This document shows positions 7,685 through 16,682 of a DNA stretch of 64,000 nucleotides, one piece after another (within the stretch, counting starts at the first letter, position 1; each line of letters begins with the position of its first letter). Source of the stretch: Chitinophaga pinensis (GTDB lineage: Bacteria; Bacteroidota; Bacteroidia; Chitinophagales; CAMDFR01); the NCBI GenBank assembly GCA_945860705.1, contig CAMART010000007.1:1-64000 (forward strand), read 5' to 3'. The notes below the pieces were generated by a model. The model was given only the letters and a program-made list of their open reading frames with translations, had not been told where the DNA came from and made no database searches. Both the position numbers and the translations under genes were made by a program.

Positions 7685-9136
7685 TTAACTAGTGATTCCT
7701 AATGCTATTTGTAAAGTATTAAATACACTACTATTCGTCAATTCAAAAATAATATTTGGAAAAAATCCTAATACTATCACTAGTATAGAGATGATACTTA
7801 ATACTATTATTTCTTGTGTATTTAAATCTTCAAATTTCTCTGTGATGTGATTGGTTTCTCCAAACATGGTAAGTTGGTATACTCGAAGCATATATACTGC
7901 ACAGAATATAATGCTCGTACCTGCTACGATACACATCCACATATTTGCATTATAGATACCTTTTAGTAATAAGAATTCACCAACAAATCCGTTCGTCAAA
8001 GGCACTGCCATAGAGCCAAGCATCACTATCATAAAAAATACTGCAAATTTTGGTGCTACTTTAGCTATACCTCCAAGTGTAGTAATATCTCTAGTTTTCA
8101 TTCTATCTTCTATGATATAGGCAATAAAAAATAAGCCTACTATATTGATACCATGAGCGATCATTTGAAAACTGGCACCTTGCCATCCATCGATATTCAA
8201 AGCAAATAATCCAGCGGCAATCATACCTACGTGAGCTATAGATGAGTAGGCAAATATTCGTTTAATATCTTTCTGAGTGATAGCTATAAATGAAGCATAT
8301 ACGATACCTATAATAGACAACAACATCATCCAAGGTGCTACTGTACTTGATGCTTCTGGTGCCAAAGGCAACATCCAACGCATCACTCCATAAATACCCA
8401 TTTTGAGCATAATACCTGAAAGGAGCATTGTACCCTGTGTAGGTGATGTGGTGTAAGTATCTGGTTGCCATGTATGAAAAGGGAAAATAGGCATCTTGAT
8501 AGCAAAACCTAAAAATAATGAACCATATACAAAGTATAAACCAGTACCAGATAAATTGGCGTTATATAATGATTGTAAAGCAAAACTATGGTCAGGTGTT
8601 TGCATAAAAGTATAAATCAATGCAAGCAACATAAACAAAGAACCAAAGAATGTATAGATGAAAAACTTAAGTGTGATTTTGATTCTGTCTTCACCTCCCC
8701 AAGTAGCACAAATCAACCAAATAGGTATCAACGTGATTTCCCAAAACATATAAAACAAAATACCATCTAAAGCCATAAATACTCCATTTAATCCAAACTG
8801 CATCATCAATATCATTGCATAAAATACATGCGAATCTTTTCTATCAGTTCTGAATGAAGAATAGATAATGATAGGAATAAGCACATTCGTCAAAAGCAAC
8901 ATCAGCATACTTAATCCATCAATACCTAAATCAAATGAAATACCTAAATCATGTATCCAAGGTGTATGATTGAAGAAATTGAATTTGCTATTTGCATCAA
9001 ATTGTGTAAGCAAAAATATATTCATTCCAAGAATAATCAAGGAAGATACCAAAGCAGTTTTTTTAGCAATATCTCCTTTGATGAAGAACTGCATCAATGC
9101 AAAAACTAGAGGTAAAAAAAGTAGTATTATAGCCAC
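7685..9136 (-). CDS. nuoM: NADH-quinone oxidoreductase subunit M
   Basis: 483 residues, about 14 membrane helices, antiporter-like proton pump of complex I. Diagnostic segments are YMFWEITLIPIWLICATWGG (about 128; the Glu is the conserved helix-5 acid), FAIKMPIFPFHTWQPDTYT (about 210; Lys and His) and FAYSSIAHVGMIAAGLFAL (about 293). It lies between nuoL (7 nt upstream) and nuoN (15 nt downstream). Confidence 0.96.
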   Translation of the reverse strand: MAIILLFLPLVFALMQFFIKGDIAKKTALVSSLIILGMNIFLLTQFDANSKFNFFNHTPWIHDLGISFDLGIDGLSMLMLLLTNVLIPIIIYSSFRTDRKDSHVFYAMILMMQFGLNGVFMALDGILFYMFWEITLIPIWLICATWGGEDRIKITLKFFIYTFFGSLFMLLALIYTFMQTPDHSFALQSLYNANLSGTGLYFVYGSLFLGFAIKMPIFPFHTWQPDTYTTSPTQGTMLLSGIMLKMGIYGVMRWMLPLAPEASSTVAPWMMLLSIIGIVYASFIAITQKDIKRIFAYSSIAHVGMIAAGLFALNIDGWQGASFQMIAHGINIVGLFFIAYIIEDRMKTRDITTLGGIAKVAPKFAVFFMIVMLGSMAVPLTNGFVGEFLLLKGIYNANMWMCIVAGTSIIFCAVYMLRVYQLTMFGETNHITEKFEDLNTQEIIVLSIISILVIVLGFFPNIIFELTNSSVFNTLQIALGITS

Positions 9137-9143
9137 GTATTTT

Positions 9144-11039
9144 TTATAATATCAGTTTTAAAATAAAAATAAAAATAATCCCAATTGTCATTCCTAATAC
9201 ATAGTATTCAATATTTCCATTTTGTAAATATTTGAATATATTGCTTCCGTAATTTACAGTTTGACCCACGCCATTTACAAAACCATCTATCACTTTATTT
9301 TCAAGCACACTATGAAACATTCTACCACACCAAGCGATAGGGTTTACAAATACTTTATCATAGATTTCATCTATATAAAATTTGTGAGCAATAGTTTTTT
9401 CTAAACCTACGACTTCATGATCTTCTTTAGGAAGATTTGATTCTTGAGTATAAAATTTATGACATAAAAATATAACAGTGAGCACTCCAAGTGTAGTCAC
9501 TGCCATTAAAATTAATTCAGTAGTATGATCAAGACCCAAATGAGAAATGGTACTATATTTAAAAGCAGGATGTAAGAAATTAGCCAATTTTTGTGAAGCA
9601 CCTTCACCCATCAAATGTGGTAGATTTAAAAAACCTCCAACTACAGAAAGAAAAGCTAGAACTATCAAAGGAATAGTCATATTGCTTGGGCTTTCATGAA
9701 GATGATGTTCTTGTTCGTGAGTACCTCTGAATTTGCCCCAAAACGTAACAAAATACAAACGGAACATATAGATACCGGTAATCATTGAACTAATAAAAGC
9801 TAATGCCCAAAGAATTGGTGAATGTTCAAAAACAGATGCTAGTATTTCATCTTTTGAGAAAAATCCTGATAATAAAGGGAACCCAGCTATAGCAAGTGTA
9901 CCGATTAAAAATACCGCATGAGTGATTTTTATTTTATCTTTTAGTCCACCCATTCTACGCATGTCTTGTTCGCCACTCATAGCATGTATTACAGAACCTG
10001 CTCCTAAGAATAAAAGTGCTTTGAAAAAAGCATGCGTCATCAAGTGAAACATTGCACCAGTATAGGCACCAACACCTAAAGCAAGAAACATTAAGCCAAG
10101 CTGTGATACAGTAGAATAAGCCAATACTTTTTTAATATCATTTTGTCTAAGCCCAATAATAGCTGCAAATAGGGAAGTAGCTATACCTACTAATGCAACA
10201 AAGTGTAAAGTATCTGGACAAAGATTATACAATACATTTGAACGAACAATCATATAAATACCAGCAGTAACCATCGTAGCTGCGTGTATCAATGCAGAAA
10301 CTGGAGTAGGGCCAGCCATCGCATCTGGAAGCCATGTGTATAAAGGAATTTGAGCAGATTTACCCATTGCACCAATAAACAAACAAAAGGTAGCTATAGT
10401 CAATGCAGTGCTTCCACTTCCTGTACTAGCTATTTTGAAAACTTCTTTATATTCAAAAGAACCATATTGATTCCAAATAATAAATATACCTATCAATAAA
10501 CCTAAATCACCAATTCTATTCATGATAAAAGCCTTACGAGCTGACTTGCCATAGTCTTTGTTTTTGTACCAAAAACCAATCAATAAATAAGAACAAAGAC
10601 CAACACCTTCCCATCCAAAAAACATTACGATATAATTTGCTCCCATTACTAGAAGCAACATAGAAAATATAAATAAATTTAAGTAAGCAAAGAATTTATA
10701 AAAACCTTCATCATCATGCATATATCCCATAGAATAAATATGTATCAAAGTTCCTATTCCAGTAATAATCATCATCATCATTACAGACAATGGATCTACC
10801 AAAAATGAAAAATTGATATTGATACCATTAAATTTTATCCAAGAAAATACATTTTGGTAAAATTCGGTATGCTCATGACCAAGATTCATAAAAAGCATAA
10901 CAGATATTATAAAGGGAACAAATACCATAGTAGTACCAAGAGTACCCACTATTGTTTTAGATAATGATTTACCAAATAAGCCTATGATAGCAAATCCTAA
11001 AAAAGGCAAAAGTGGTATTAAGTATAATAATTGTTCCAT
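9144..11039 (-). CDS. nuoL: NADH-quinone oxidoreductase subunit L
   Basis: 631 residues. This is the largest antiporter-like subunit of complex I and carries the long lateral helix at its C-terminus (about 560-631, ending in a hydrophobic anchor). Motifs are FFGWEGVGLCSYLLIGFW (about 140), KSAQIPLYTWLPDAMAGPTP (about 227), HAATMVTAGIYM (about 252) and THAFFKALLFLGAGSVIH (about 337). It is the distal proton channel of the membrane arm. It lies 35 nt after nuoK in the operon. Confidence 0.96.
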   Translation of the reverse strand: MEQLLYLIPLLPFLGFAIIGLFGKSLSKTIVGTLGTTMVFVPFIISVMLFMNLGHEHTEFYQNVFSWIKFNGININFSFLVDPLSVMMMMIITGIGTLIHIYSMGYMHDDEGFYKFFAYLNLFIFSMLLLVMGANYIVMFFGWEGVGLCSYLLIGFWYKNKDYGKSARKAFIMNRIGDLGLLIGIFIIWNQYGSFEYKEVFKIASTGSGSTALTIATFCLFIGAMGKSAQIPLYTWLPDAMAGPTPVSALIHAATMVTAGIYMIVRSNVLYNLCPDTLHFVALVGIATSLFAAIIGLRQNDIKKVLAYSTVSQLGLMFLALGVGAYTGAMFHLMTHAFFKALLFLGAGSVIHAMSGEQDMRRMGGLKDKIKITHAVFLIGTLAIAGFPLLSGFFSKDEILASVFEHSPILWALAFISSMITGIYMFRLYFVTFWGKFRGTHEQEHHLHESPSNMTIPLIVLAFLSVVGGFLNLPHLMGEGASQKLANFLHPAFKYSTISHLGLDHTTELILMAVTTLGVLTVIFLCHKFYTQESNLPKEDHEVVGLEKTIAHKFYIDEIYDKVFVNPIAWCGRMFHSVLENKVIDGFVNGVGQTVNYGSNIFKYLQNGNIEYYVLGMTIGIIFIFILKLIL

Positions 11040-11074
11040 ATATACGACTAGTTTTATCTAGTTATTTTAATCTT

Positions 11075-11395
11075 TTAATTTTTCAATTTATCTAACAAAC
11101 TTACATCTACAGATTTGGTATTTCTATACATCATTACTAGTATAGCCAAACCTACTGCAACTTCTGCAGCTGCAACTACCATAATAAAAAACACAAATAA
11201 TTGTCCGTTGGCATCACCCATATATGATGAAAATGCCACAAACAATAAATTTACAGAATTGAGCATAAGCTCTATACACATAAAAAGTATAATAGCATTT
11301 CTACGTAATAGTACACCCATTACTCCTATAGAGAATAGTAATACGCTTAAGTATACGTAGTAGCTTATATCAACATGTTTTATTACTTCAGTCAT
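11075..11395 (-). CDS. nuoK: NADH-quinone oxidoreductase subunit K
   Basis: 106 residues, three membrane helices, normal for NuoK (Mrp C/MnhC-like). The two functional glutamates are in [13 protein letters not shown] (about 36) and [13 protein letters not shown] (about 73). It belongs to the proximal membrane arm with NuoJ, NuoA and NuoH. A 110-nt AT-rich gap with repeats of the type TTCAACATTCAAAATT separates it from nuoJ, one of several such filler stretches in the operon. Confidence 0.95.
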   Translation of the reverse strand: MTEVIKHVDISYYVYLSVLLFSIGVMGVLLRRNAIILFMCIELMLNSVNLLFVAFSSYMGDANGQLFVFFIMVVAAAEVAVGLAILVMMYRNTKSVDVSLLDKLKN

Positions 11396-11505
11396 CTTTT
11401 TTTTAAGTATAAAGTATATAGTATAAAGTACAAAGACTATAGAAACTATATTTTATATAATATTTTTTAATTTAAAACTTAACATTCAAAATTCAACATT
11501 CAAAA

Positions 11506-12018
11506 TTAATTAATGTCTTCAGCATCTTTTTTTCCAATCATTACAGCACCTACCATCCCACTCAAAAACAATACAGAACTCAATTCAAAAGGAATAACAT
11601 ATTTTGAAAACAATAATTGTCCAAGATTTTTCACTAACCCAATTTGACTATCAGGAGATGCAGGCAAATTCATATTTCCTATACCTTTTAGCATAGCTAT
11701 CATTGATATAAATAGTAAACCACCAGCTACAACACTTATTATTTTGAAAACATTGTCTTTTTGAGGTTCTGTATCACCACTCAAATTGAGTAGCATCAGT
11801 ACAAATAAAAACAAAACCATAATAGCTCCTGAGTATACTATTATTTGTACGATGAATAAAAACTGTGCATTGAGTATCACATATTGACCAGCAATACTAA
11901 AAAAAGTAAGTATCAGATATAGTACGCTATGAATAGGATTTTTTGAAAACACTACTAATAGAGCAGTAGTAATAGATACTACACCTAAAGAATATGCTAA
12001 TATTTCACTTAATCCCAT
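11506..12018 (-). CDS. nuoJ: NADH-quinone oxidoreductase subunit J
   Basis: 170 residues from the chosen ATG, five membrane helices, NuoJ/ND6 family. Conserved features are SVLYLILTFFSIAGQYVILN and the pi-bulge helix region VQIIVYSGAIMVLFLFVLML. A longer frame from 12054 exists but would overlap nuoI by 35 nt and add a polar LNVKNTSQKNN lead. The ATG at 12018 gives MGLSEILAYSLG, the usual N-terminus, and starts one base after the nuoI stop codon. Confidence 0.92.
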   Translation of the reverse strand: MGLSEILAYSLGVVSITTALLVVFSKNPIHSVLYLILTFFSIAGQYVILNAQFLFIVQIIVYSGAIMVLFLFVLMLLNLSGDTEPQKDNVFKIISVVAGGLLFISMIAMLKGIGNMNLPASPDSQIGLVKNLGQLLFSKYVIPFELSSVLFLSGMVGAVMIGKKDAEDIN

Positions 12019-12019
12019 A

Positions 12020-12556
12020 TTATTTTTCTGTGATGTGTTTTTGACGTTTAGCAAAATTGTATCTATGATTCATATCTTCTACTAATTTATCTTTTCCATA
12101 TATAAAGTTCTCTCTTAGGTCACTTGGTTTTACTATTTCATCAGTAAGGAAAATTGCCTCTTTTGGACAAGCTTCTTCACAAAGACCACAGAAGATACAT
12201 CTTAGCATGTTTATTTCATAAATTGCTGCGTATTTTTCTTCTCTATATAAATTTTCTTCACCTTTTTTTCTTTCTGCCGCTACCATAGTGATAGCCTCAG
12301 CAGGACAAGCTACAGCACATAGACCACAAGCAGTACAGTTTTCTGCACCATTTTCATCTCTTTTGAGTATATGCTTTCCTCTATAGACAGGTGCCATTGG
12401 TTTAGTCATTTTTGGATAATCCAAAGTGACTTTTTTCATGAATAAATGCTTAAGTGTAATCATCATGCCTTTTAATATTGGAATGATATAAGTACGCTCA
12501 GCAAAACTCATTTGCTTATTGGATACTACTTTACTTCTATTTGTTAATGACTGCAT
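12020..12556 (-). CDS. nuoI: NADH-quinone oxidoreductase subunit I (2x[4Fe-4S] ferredoxin-type)
   Basis: 178 residues. Two ferredoxin motifs, CTACGLCAVACP (about 75) and CIFCGLCEEACPKEAI (about 121), bind clusters N6a and N6b, which pass electrons from NuoG to NuoB. The N-terminal amphipathic segment (ILKGMMITLKHLF) is the part that lies on the membrane. It is 28 nt downstream of nuoH and nearly abuts nuoJ. Confidence 0.96.
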   Translation of the reverse strand: MQSLTNRSKVVSNKQMSFAERTYIIPILKGMMITLKHLFMKKVTLDYPKMTKPMAPVYRGKHILKRDENGAENCTACGLCAVACPAEAITMVAAERKKGEENLYREEKYAAIYEINMLRCIFCGLCEEACPKEAIFLTDEIVKPSDLRENFIYGKDKLVEDMNHRYNFAKRQKHITEK

Positions 12557-12584
12557 TATTTTCGGAGTGCAAGTTTACGATTTA

Positions 12585-13631
12585 TTAATATTCTTTCAAA
12601 ATTAGAAAACCAGCGGTTACTAACAAGTTAATAATAGCTATTGGTATTAATGATTTCCAGCCAAGGTGCATTAATTGGTCATATCTAAATCTAGGTAGTG
12701 TCCATCTCACCCACATATATAAAAATATAAAGAATAATATTTTAACAAAGAACACTAAAAAACCTACAACTGCAAGAGTATTTGGATCAGTTATAAATCT
12801 TCCAATTAGTGGTAAATTATATCCACCAAAATATATAGTAGCAATGATAGCAGAAGAAACAAACATATTGATGTACTCAGCAAAAAGAAATAATCCTAAT
12901 TTCATTGAAGAATATTCTGTATGATATCCGCCTACAAGTTCAGTTTCACATTCAGGTAAATCAAAAGGTGCTCTATTCGTTTCTGCAAAAGCACAAATTA
13001 AAAATACTAAAAAACCTACAGGTTGTTTGAATACATTCCAGTTTGGTAAAAAACCAAATAAAGAACCTTTTTGATGATCCACTATTTCGTTTAATCCTAG
13101 TGAACCAGTCATCATGATTACAGCAAGTAATGCAAGACCCATAGCAAGTTCATATGAAATCATTTGTGATGATGCTCTGATAGCACCCATTAATGAATAC
13201 TTATTATTAGACGCCCATCCACCAATCATGATACCATATACACCCATAGACACAAAACCAAATACATATAAAATACCTACATCAATATCAGCCAATTGCA
13301 CTTGGTATGGAATACCTGCAATAACGATAGCAGACGTCCAAGGAATCACTGCACTAGTCATTAATGCGGTGAACATAGCTATACCTGGTGCAATGATAAA
13401 TAAGAATTTTTCAGATGCTGCAGGAATAAAATCTTCTTTAAAAAACATTTTTCCTCCATCAGCTAAAGGCTGTAAAAGTCCCCAAGGACCTGCATTATTT
13501 GGTCCAAATCTATCTTGAAATAGACCAGCTATTTTTCTTTCGCCATAAGTTGCATATGCTGCTACTCCTAGTGAAATAGCAAAAACTATAATAGCTAATG
13601 CAAACTTAAATATTAATATAGGTTCTATCAT
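12585..13631 (-). CDS. nuoH: NADH-quinone oxidoreductase subunit H
   Basis: 348 residues, about eight helices, the quinone-site membrane subunit (ND1 family). Recognisable motifs are YGERKIAGLFQDRFGPNNAG (about 29), the loop FAETNRAPFDLPECETELV (about 215) and HTEYSSMKLGLFLFAEY (about 236). It links the hydrophilic arm (NuoB, NuoD, NuoI) with the membrane arm. It lies 3 nt after nuoG. Confidence 0.96.
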   Translation of the reverse strand: MIEPILIFKFALAIIVFAISLGVAAYATYGERKIAGLFQDRFGPNNAGPWGLLQPLADGGKMFFKEDFIPAASEKFLFIIAPGIAMFTALMTSAVIPWTSAIVIAGIPYQVQLADIDVGILYVFGFVSMGVYGIMIGGWASNNKYSLMGAIRASSQMISYELAMGLALLAVIMMTGSLGLNEIVDHQKGSLFGFLPNWNVFKQPVGFLVFLICAFAETNRAPFDLPECETELVGGYHTEYSSMKLGLFLFAEYINMFVSSAIIATIYFGGYNLPLIGRFITDPNTLAVVGFLVFFVKILFFIFLYMWVRWTLPRFRYDQLMHLGWKSLIPIAIINLLVTAGFLILKEY

Positions 13632-13634
13632 ATT

Positions 13635-14606
13635 CTATTGTTTTGCAGTATTTTCCAATACTTTGAAATTATGTTTTGGTTTGAGTTCATAATGGTTTTG
13701 AGATATAACAGAATTTCTTTCTATATGTCTTGGTCCTTCTACTGTCCAATCAGTGATTTCTTTTTTCTCAAATCTGCAGGTATTGCAAATAAATTCTTTT
13801 ACTTCATTATTCTCATCTTTACGTGCTGTGATTCTTAGTATGTTATTTTCGCTCATCCAAGCTACTGCTTTACCACAGCATTTTGGATTTTCACATTTTC
13901 GAGAGATATTCATTGGGTTAGTAAACCATACTCTACTTTTAAATCTAAAAGTTCTATCGGTAAGTGCACCTACAGGGCATACATCTATTACATTTCCAGA
14001 GAAATCATTATCAATAGATTTTTCTAAATAGGTAGATATTTCAGCATGGTCGCCTCTACCAATTACTCCATGACATCTTCCTTCGCTTATTTGATCAGCT
14101 GTATATACACATCTATAACATAGTATACAACGATTCATGTGTAGTTTTACATGTTCACCAATATCGGTATTTTCAAATGTTCTACGTTTAAATTCGTAAC
14201 GAGTTTTTGCAAGTCCATGTTCATACCCTAAATCTTGAAGTGAACATTCTCCTGCTTGATCACATACTGGACAATCAAGAGGATGATTGATTAAAAGCAT
14301 TTCTACAATAGATTTACGAGCATCTAATACTTCTTGATTAGAAGTATTTTCTACTATCATGCCATCCATTACTGGAGTAGAACAAGATGCTACTAATTTT
14401 GGCATTGGTCTTGGATCTTTTGTAGAGCCAGCCGCTACACGCACTAAGCAAGTTCTGCATTTACCACCACTTCCTTTCAGAGATGAGTAATAACACATAG
14501 CTGGAGGTACTATTTTACCACCTACTTGTCTAGCAGCATTGAGAATAGTAGTACCTTCTTCTACTTCTATTTCAATACCATCTATTGTTACTTTTATCAT
14601 ACCCAT
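13635..14606 (-). CDS. nuoG: NADH-quinone oxidoreductase subunit G, short form
   Basis: 323 residues. The order is a [2Fe-2S] ferredoxin domain (Cys in CYYSS, GGKCRTC and VASCS), the His-Cys [4Fe-4S] N5 motif HPLDCPVCDQAGECSLQDLG (about 103), the N4 motif CILCYRCV plus a later CPVGAL, and a final four-Cys zone (CENPKCC and ICNTCR) like the Fe4S4 start of molybdopterin enzymes. The large molybdopterin-fold domain of E. coli NuoG (about 900 residues) is absent. A short NuoG is, as far as I know, usual in many Bacteroidota, so this is probably a complete protein. It carries electrons from NuoE/F to NuoI. Confidence 0.93.
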   Translation of the reverse strand: MGMIKVTIDGIEIEVEEGTTILNAARQVGGKIVPPAMCYYSSLKGSGGKCRTCLVRVAAGSTKDPRPMPKLVASCSTPVMDGMIVENTSNQEVLDARKSIVEMLLINHPLDCPVCDQAGECSLQDLGYEHGLAKTRYEFKRRTFENTDIGEHVKLHMNRCILCYRCVYTADQISEGRCHGVIGRGDHAEISTYLEKSIDNDFSGNVIDVCPVGALTDRTFRFKSRVWFTNPMNISRKCENPKCCGKAVAWMSENNILRITARKDENNEVKEFICNTCRFEKKEITDWTVEGPRHIERNSVISQNHYELKPKHNFKVLENTAKQ

Positions 14607-14645
14607 TTTAAATCTTTTATCTTTTAATTTTTAACTTATTATAAA

Positions 14646-15995
14646 TTAATTAAAACTCATTTCTAATGTTGATTTTTTCAACCCATAATTTCTAGTTAAA
14701 CATTCCTTAGGATTTTTTACATGCCATTCAAACTCTTCTCTAAAATGTCTAATAGCTGCTGCAACTGGCCAAGCTGCTGCATCACCCAATGGACAAATCG
14801 TATTGCCTTCTATTCGTCTTTGTATATCCCAGAGCAAATCTATATCTTCCATACTTCCTAGACCATGTTCAAGTTTATGAAGTACTTTTAGCATCCAACC
14901 TGTTCCTTCTCTACAAGGTGAACATTGCCCACAACTTTCGTGATTATAGAATCGTGTGAAGTTCCATGTATTTCTCACAATACATTGATCCTCATCATAT
15001 ACGATGAATCCACCTGAACCAAGCATTGAACCTGTAGCAAAGCCACCATCAGATAGACTTTCATAGCTCATAAGTCTTGCTTCACCATTTGCAGTTTTAT
15101 AAAAAAGTTCTGCTGGTAAAATAGGCACTGAAGAACCACCTGGAACAACCGCTTTAAATTTTTTACCATTTGCTATACCTCCGCAATACTCGTCACTATT
15201 TAGAAACTCGTCAACAGGCAAGCCTAAATCTATTTCATATACACCCGGTCTATTTATATTTCCGCATGCAGATATCAGTTTAGTACCAGTACTTCTACCA
15301 ATACCGATTTTTGTATATTCATCTCCAGTATTATTTACTATCCAAGGAGTTGCAGCTATAGTTTCCACATTATTTACTACTGTAGGACATTGCCATAATC
15401 CTTTAACAGCTGGGAATGGTGGTTTTATACGTGGATTTCCTCTTTTACCTTCTAAAGATTCTAAAAGAGCAGTTTCCTCACCACATATATATGCACCTCC
15501 ACCAGTTTGTACATAAAGTTCTAAATCATATCCAGAACCTAAAATATTTTTACCTAAAAATCCATTTGCTTTTGCTTCTGCAATAGCTTTTTCGAGTATA
15601 GCCACTATCCACATATATTCACCACGAATATATATATATGATGTATTTGCGCCTAATGCAAAACTAGATACAATCATGCCTTCCACTAATAAGTGAGGAA
15701 TTTTTTCCATTAAATATCTATCTTTAAATGTACCAGGCTCACTTTCATCAGCATTGCAAACAAGATAACGAGGTACACCTTCGGGTTTTGCAAGAAAACT
15801 CCACTTCATACCAGTAGGAAAACCAGCACCACCACGACCACGTAGACCAGATTTTTTCACTTCTTCTACCACAGCATCTGGACTCATCGTTTTGAGTGCT
15901 TTTTCTACAGAAGTATAGCCACCTTTGCTACGATAAGCCTCATATCCAAGTATATTGGGTACATTTATATGTTCTAATAGTAATTTTTTACTCAT
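14646..15995 (-). CDS. nuoF: NADH-quinone oxidoreductase subunit F (NADH/FMN-binding)
   Basis: 449 residues, normal for NuoF. The NADH- and FMN-binding glycine-rich block is GLRGRGGAGFPTGMKWSF (about 50) with CNADESEPGTFKDR. GGGAYICGEETALLESLEGK (about 165) follows, and the [4Fe-4S] N3 motif is ESCGQCSPCREGTGWM (about 350). It takes the hydride from NADH and starts the electron chain. It is separated from nuoE by one base. Confidence 0.96.
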   Translation of the reverse strand: MSKKLLLEHINVPNILGYEAYRSKGGYTSVEKALKTMSPDAVVEEVKKSGLRGRGGAGFPTGMKWSFLAKPEGVPRYLVCNADESEPGTFKDRYLMEKIPHLLVEGMIVSSFALGANTSYIYIRGEYMWIVAILEKAIAEAKANGFLGKNILGSGYDLELYVQTGGGAYICGEETALLESLEGKRGNPRIKPPFPAVKGLWQCPTVVNNVETIAATPWIVNNTGDEYTKIGIGRSTGTKLISACGNINRPGVYEIDLGLPVDEFLNSDEYCGGIANGKKFKAVVPGGSSVPILPAELFYKTANGEARLMSYESLSDGGFATGSMLGSGGFIVYDEDQCIVRNTWNFTRFYNHESCGQCSPCREGTGWMLKVLHKLEHGLGSMEDIDLLWDIQRRIEGNTICPLGDAAAWPVAAAIRHFREEFEWHVKNPKECLTRNYGLKKSTLEMSFN

Positions 15996-15996
15996 A

Positions 15997-16524
15997 TTAT
16001 TTATTTCTCAATTCACTGATTAATGAATCTACTTTTTCTTCTGTCAAATGTTCTACAAAACTATCTCCTAGTTGGAGCATTGGAGCATAGCCACAAGCAC
16101 CCAAACACTCTACTGCTTTTATTGTAAATAATCCATCTGCACTATTTTCGCCTACTTTACAATTCGTTTTTTTCTCAATATACTCTATCATTTGTTCTGC
16201 ACCTCTCGTACAACATGGGCCTGTTCTACAAACTTCCAATACATATTTTCCTACAGGTTTAAGATTGTACATAGTATAAAAAGTGGCTACTTCGTATACT
16301 TCAATAGAGGTGATTTTCAAAAGTGATGCAACATAATCCATTACAGGTATACTCAACCATCCATCATTATGTTTTTGTGCTATATGCAATACAGGAAGTA
16401 AGGCAGATTTTTGTTTGCCTGCCGGATATCTTTTTGTTATTTCTTCTACTTTATCTAAAATCTCTTGTGGGAAAGGGATTTTAGCAGTGACTTCAGTAGT
16501 TCGTGTATCGTATGTATGTGCCAT
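15997..16524 (-). CDS. nuoE: NADH-quinone oxidoreductase subunit E ([2Fe-2S])
   Basis: 175 residues of the thioredoxin-like [2Fe-2S] family. The helical N-terminal half includes TSIEVYEVATFYTMYN. The four cluster N1a cysteines are in CRTGPCCTRG (about 109) and ECLGACGYAPM (about 142). It partners NuoF in the NADH dehydrogenase module. A 158-nt gap to nuoD holds the AT-rich repeat filler seen elsewhere in the operon. Confidence 0.96.
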   Translation of the reverse strand: MAHTYDTRTTEVTAKIPFPQEILDKVEEITKRYPAGKQKSALLPVLHIAQKHNDGWLSIPVMDYVASLLKITSIEVYEVATFYTMYNLKPVGKYVLEVCRTGPCCTRGAEQMIEYIEKKTNCKVGENSADGLFTIKAVECLGACGYAPMLQLGDSFVEHLTEEKVDSLISELRNK

Positions 16525-16682
16525 TTTCTTAATTTTAAGTTTTGAGTTTTGAGTTTTGAATGTTATTTCAATTCTACAAAATCAAAAAATATATTTTCAA
16601 TCAATTTTAATATTTCAATTATTTTTTTATTAACTAATTCCTTTTTATAATTTATAACTCAACATTCAACATTCAACATTTA

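Noticed and set aside
8262-8471. 69-codon minus-strand frame
   Set aside because: Out-of-frame shadow within nuoM.
12019-12054. Longer start for nuoJ overlapping nuoI
   Set aside because: The added residues are polar and unlike NuoJ; the ATG at 12018 gives the family N-terminus and follows the nuoI stop by one base.
13114-13518. 134-codon plus-strand frame
   Set aside because: Antisense to nuoH, explained by the codon pattern of a hydrophobic gene on the other strand.
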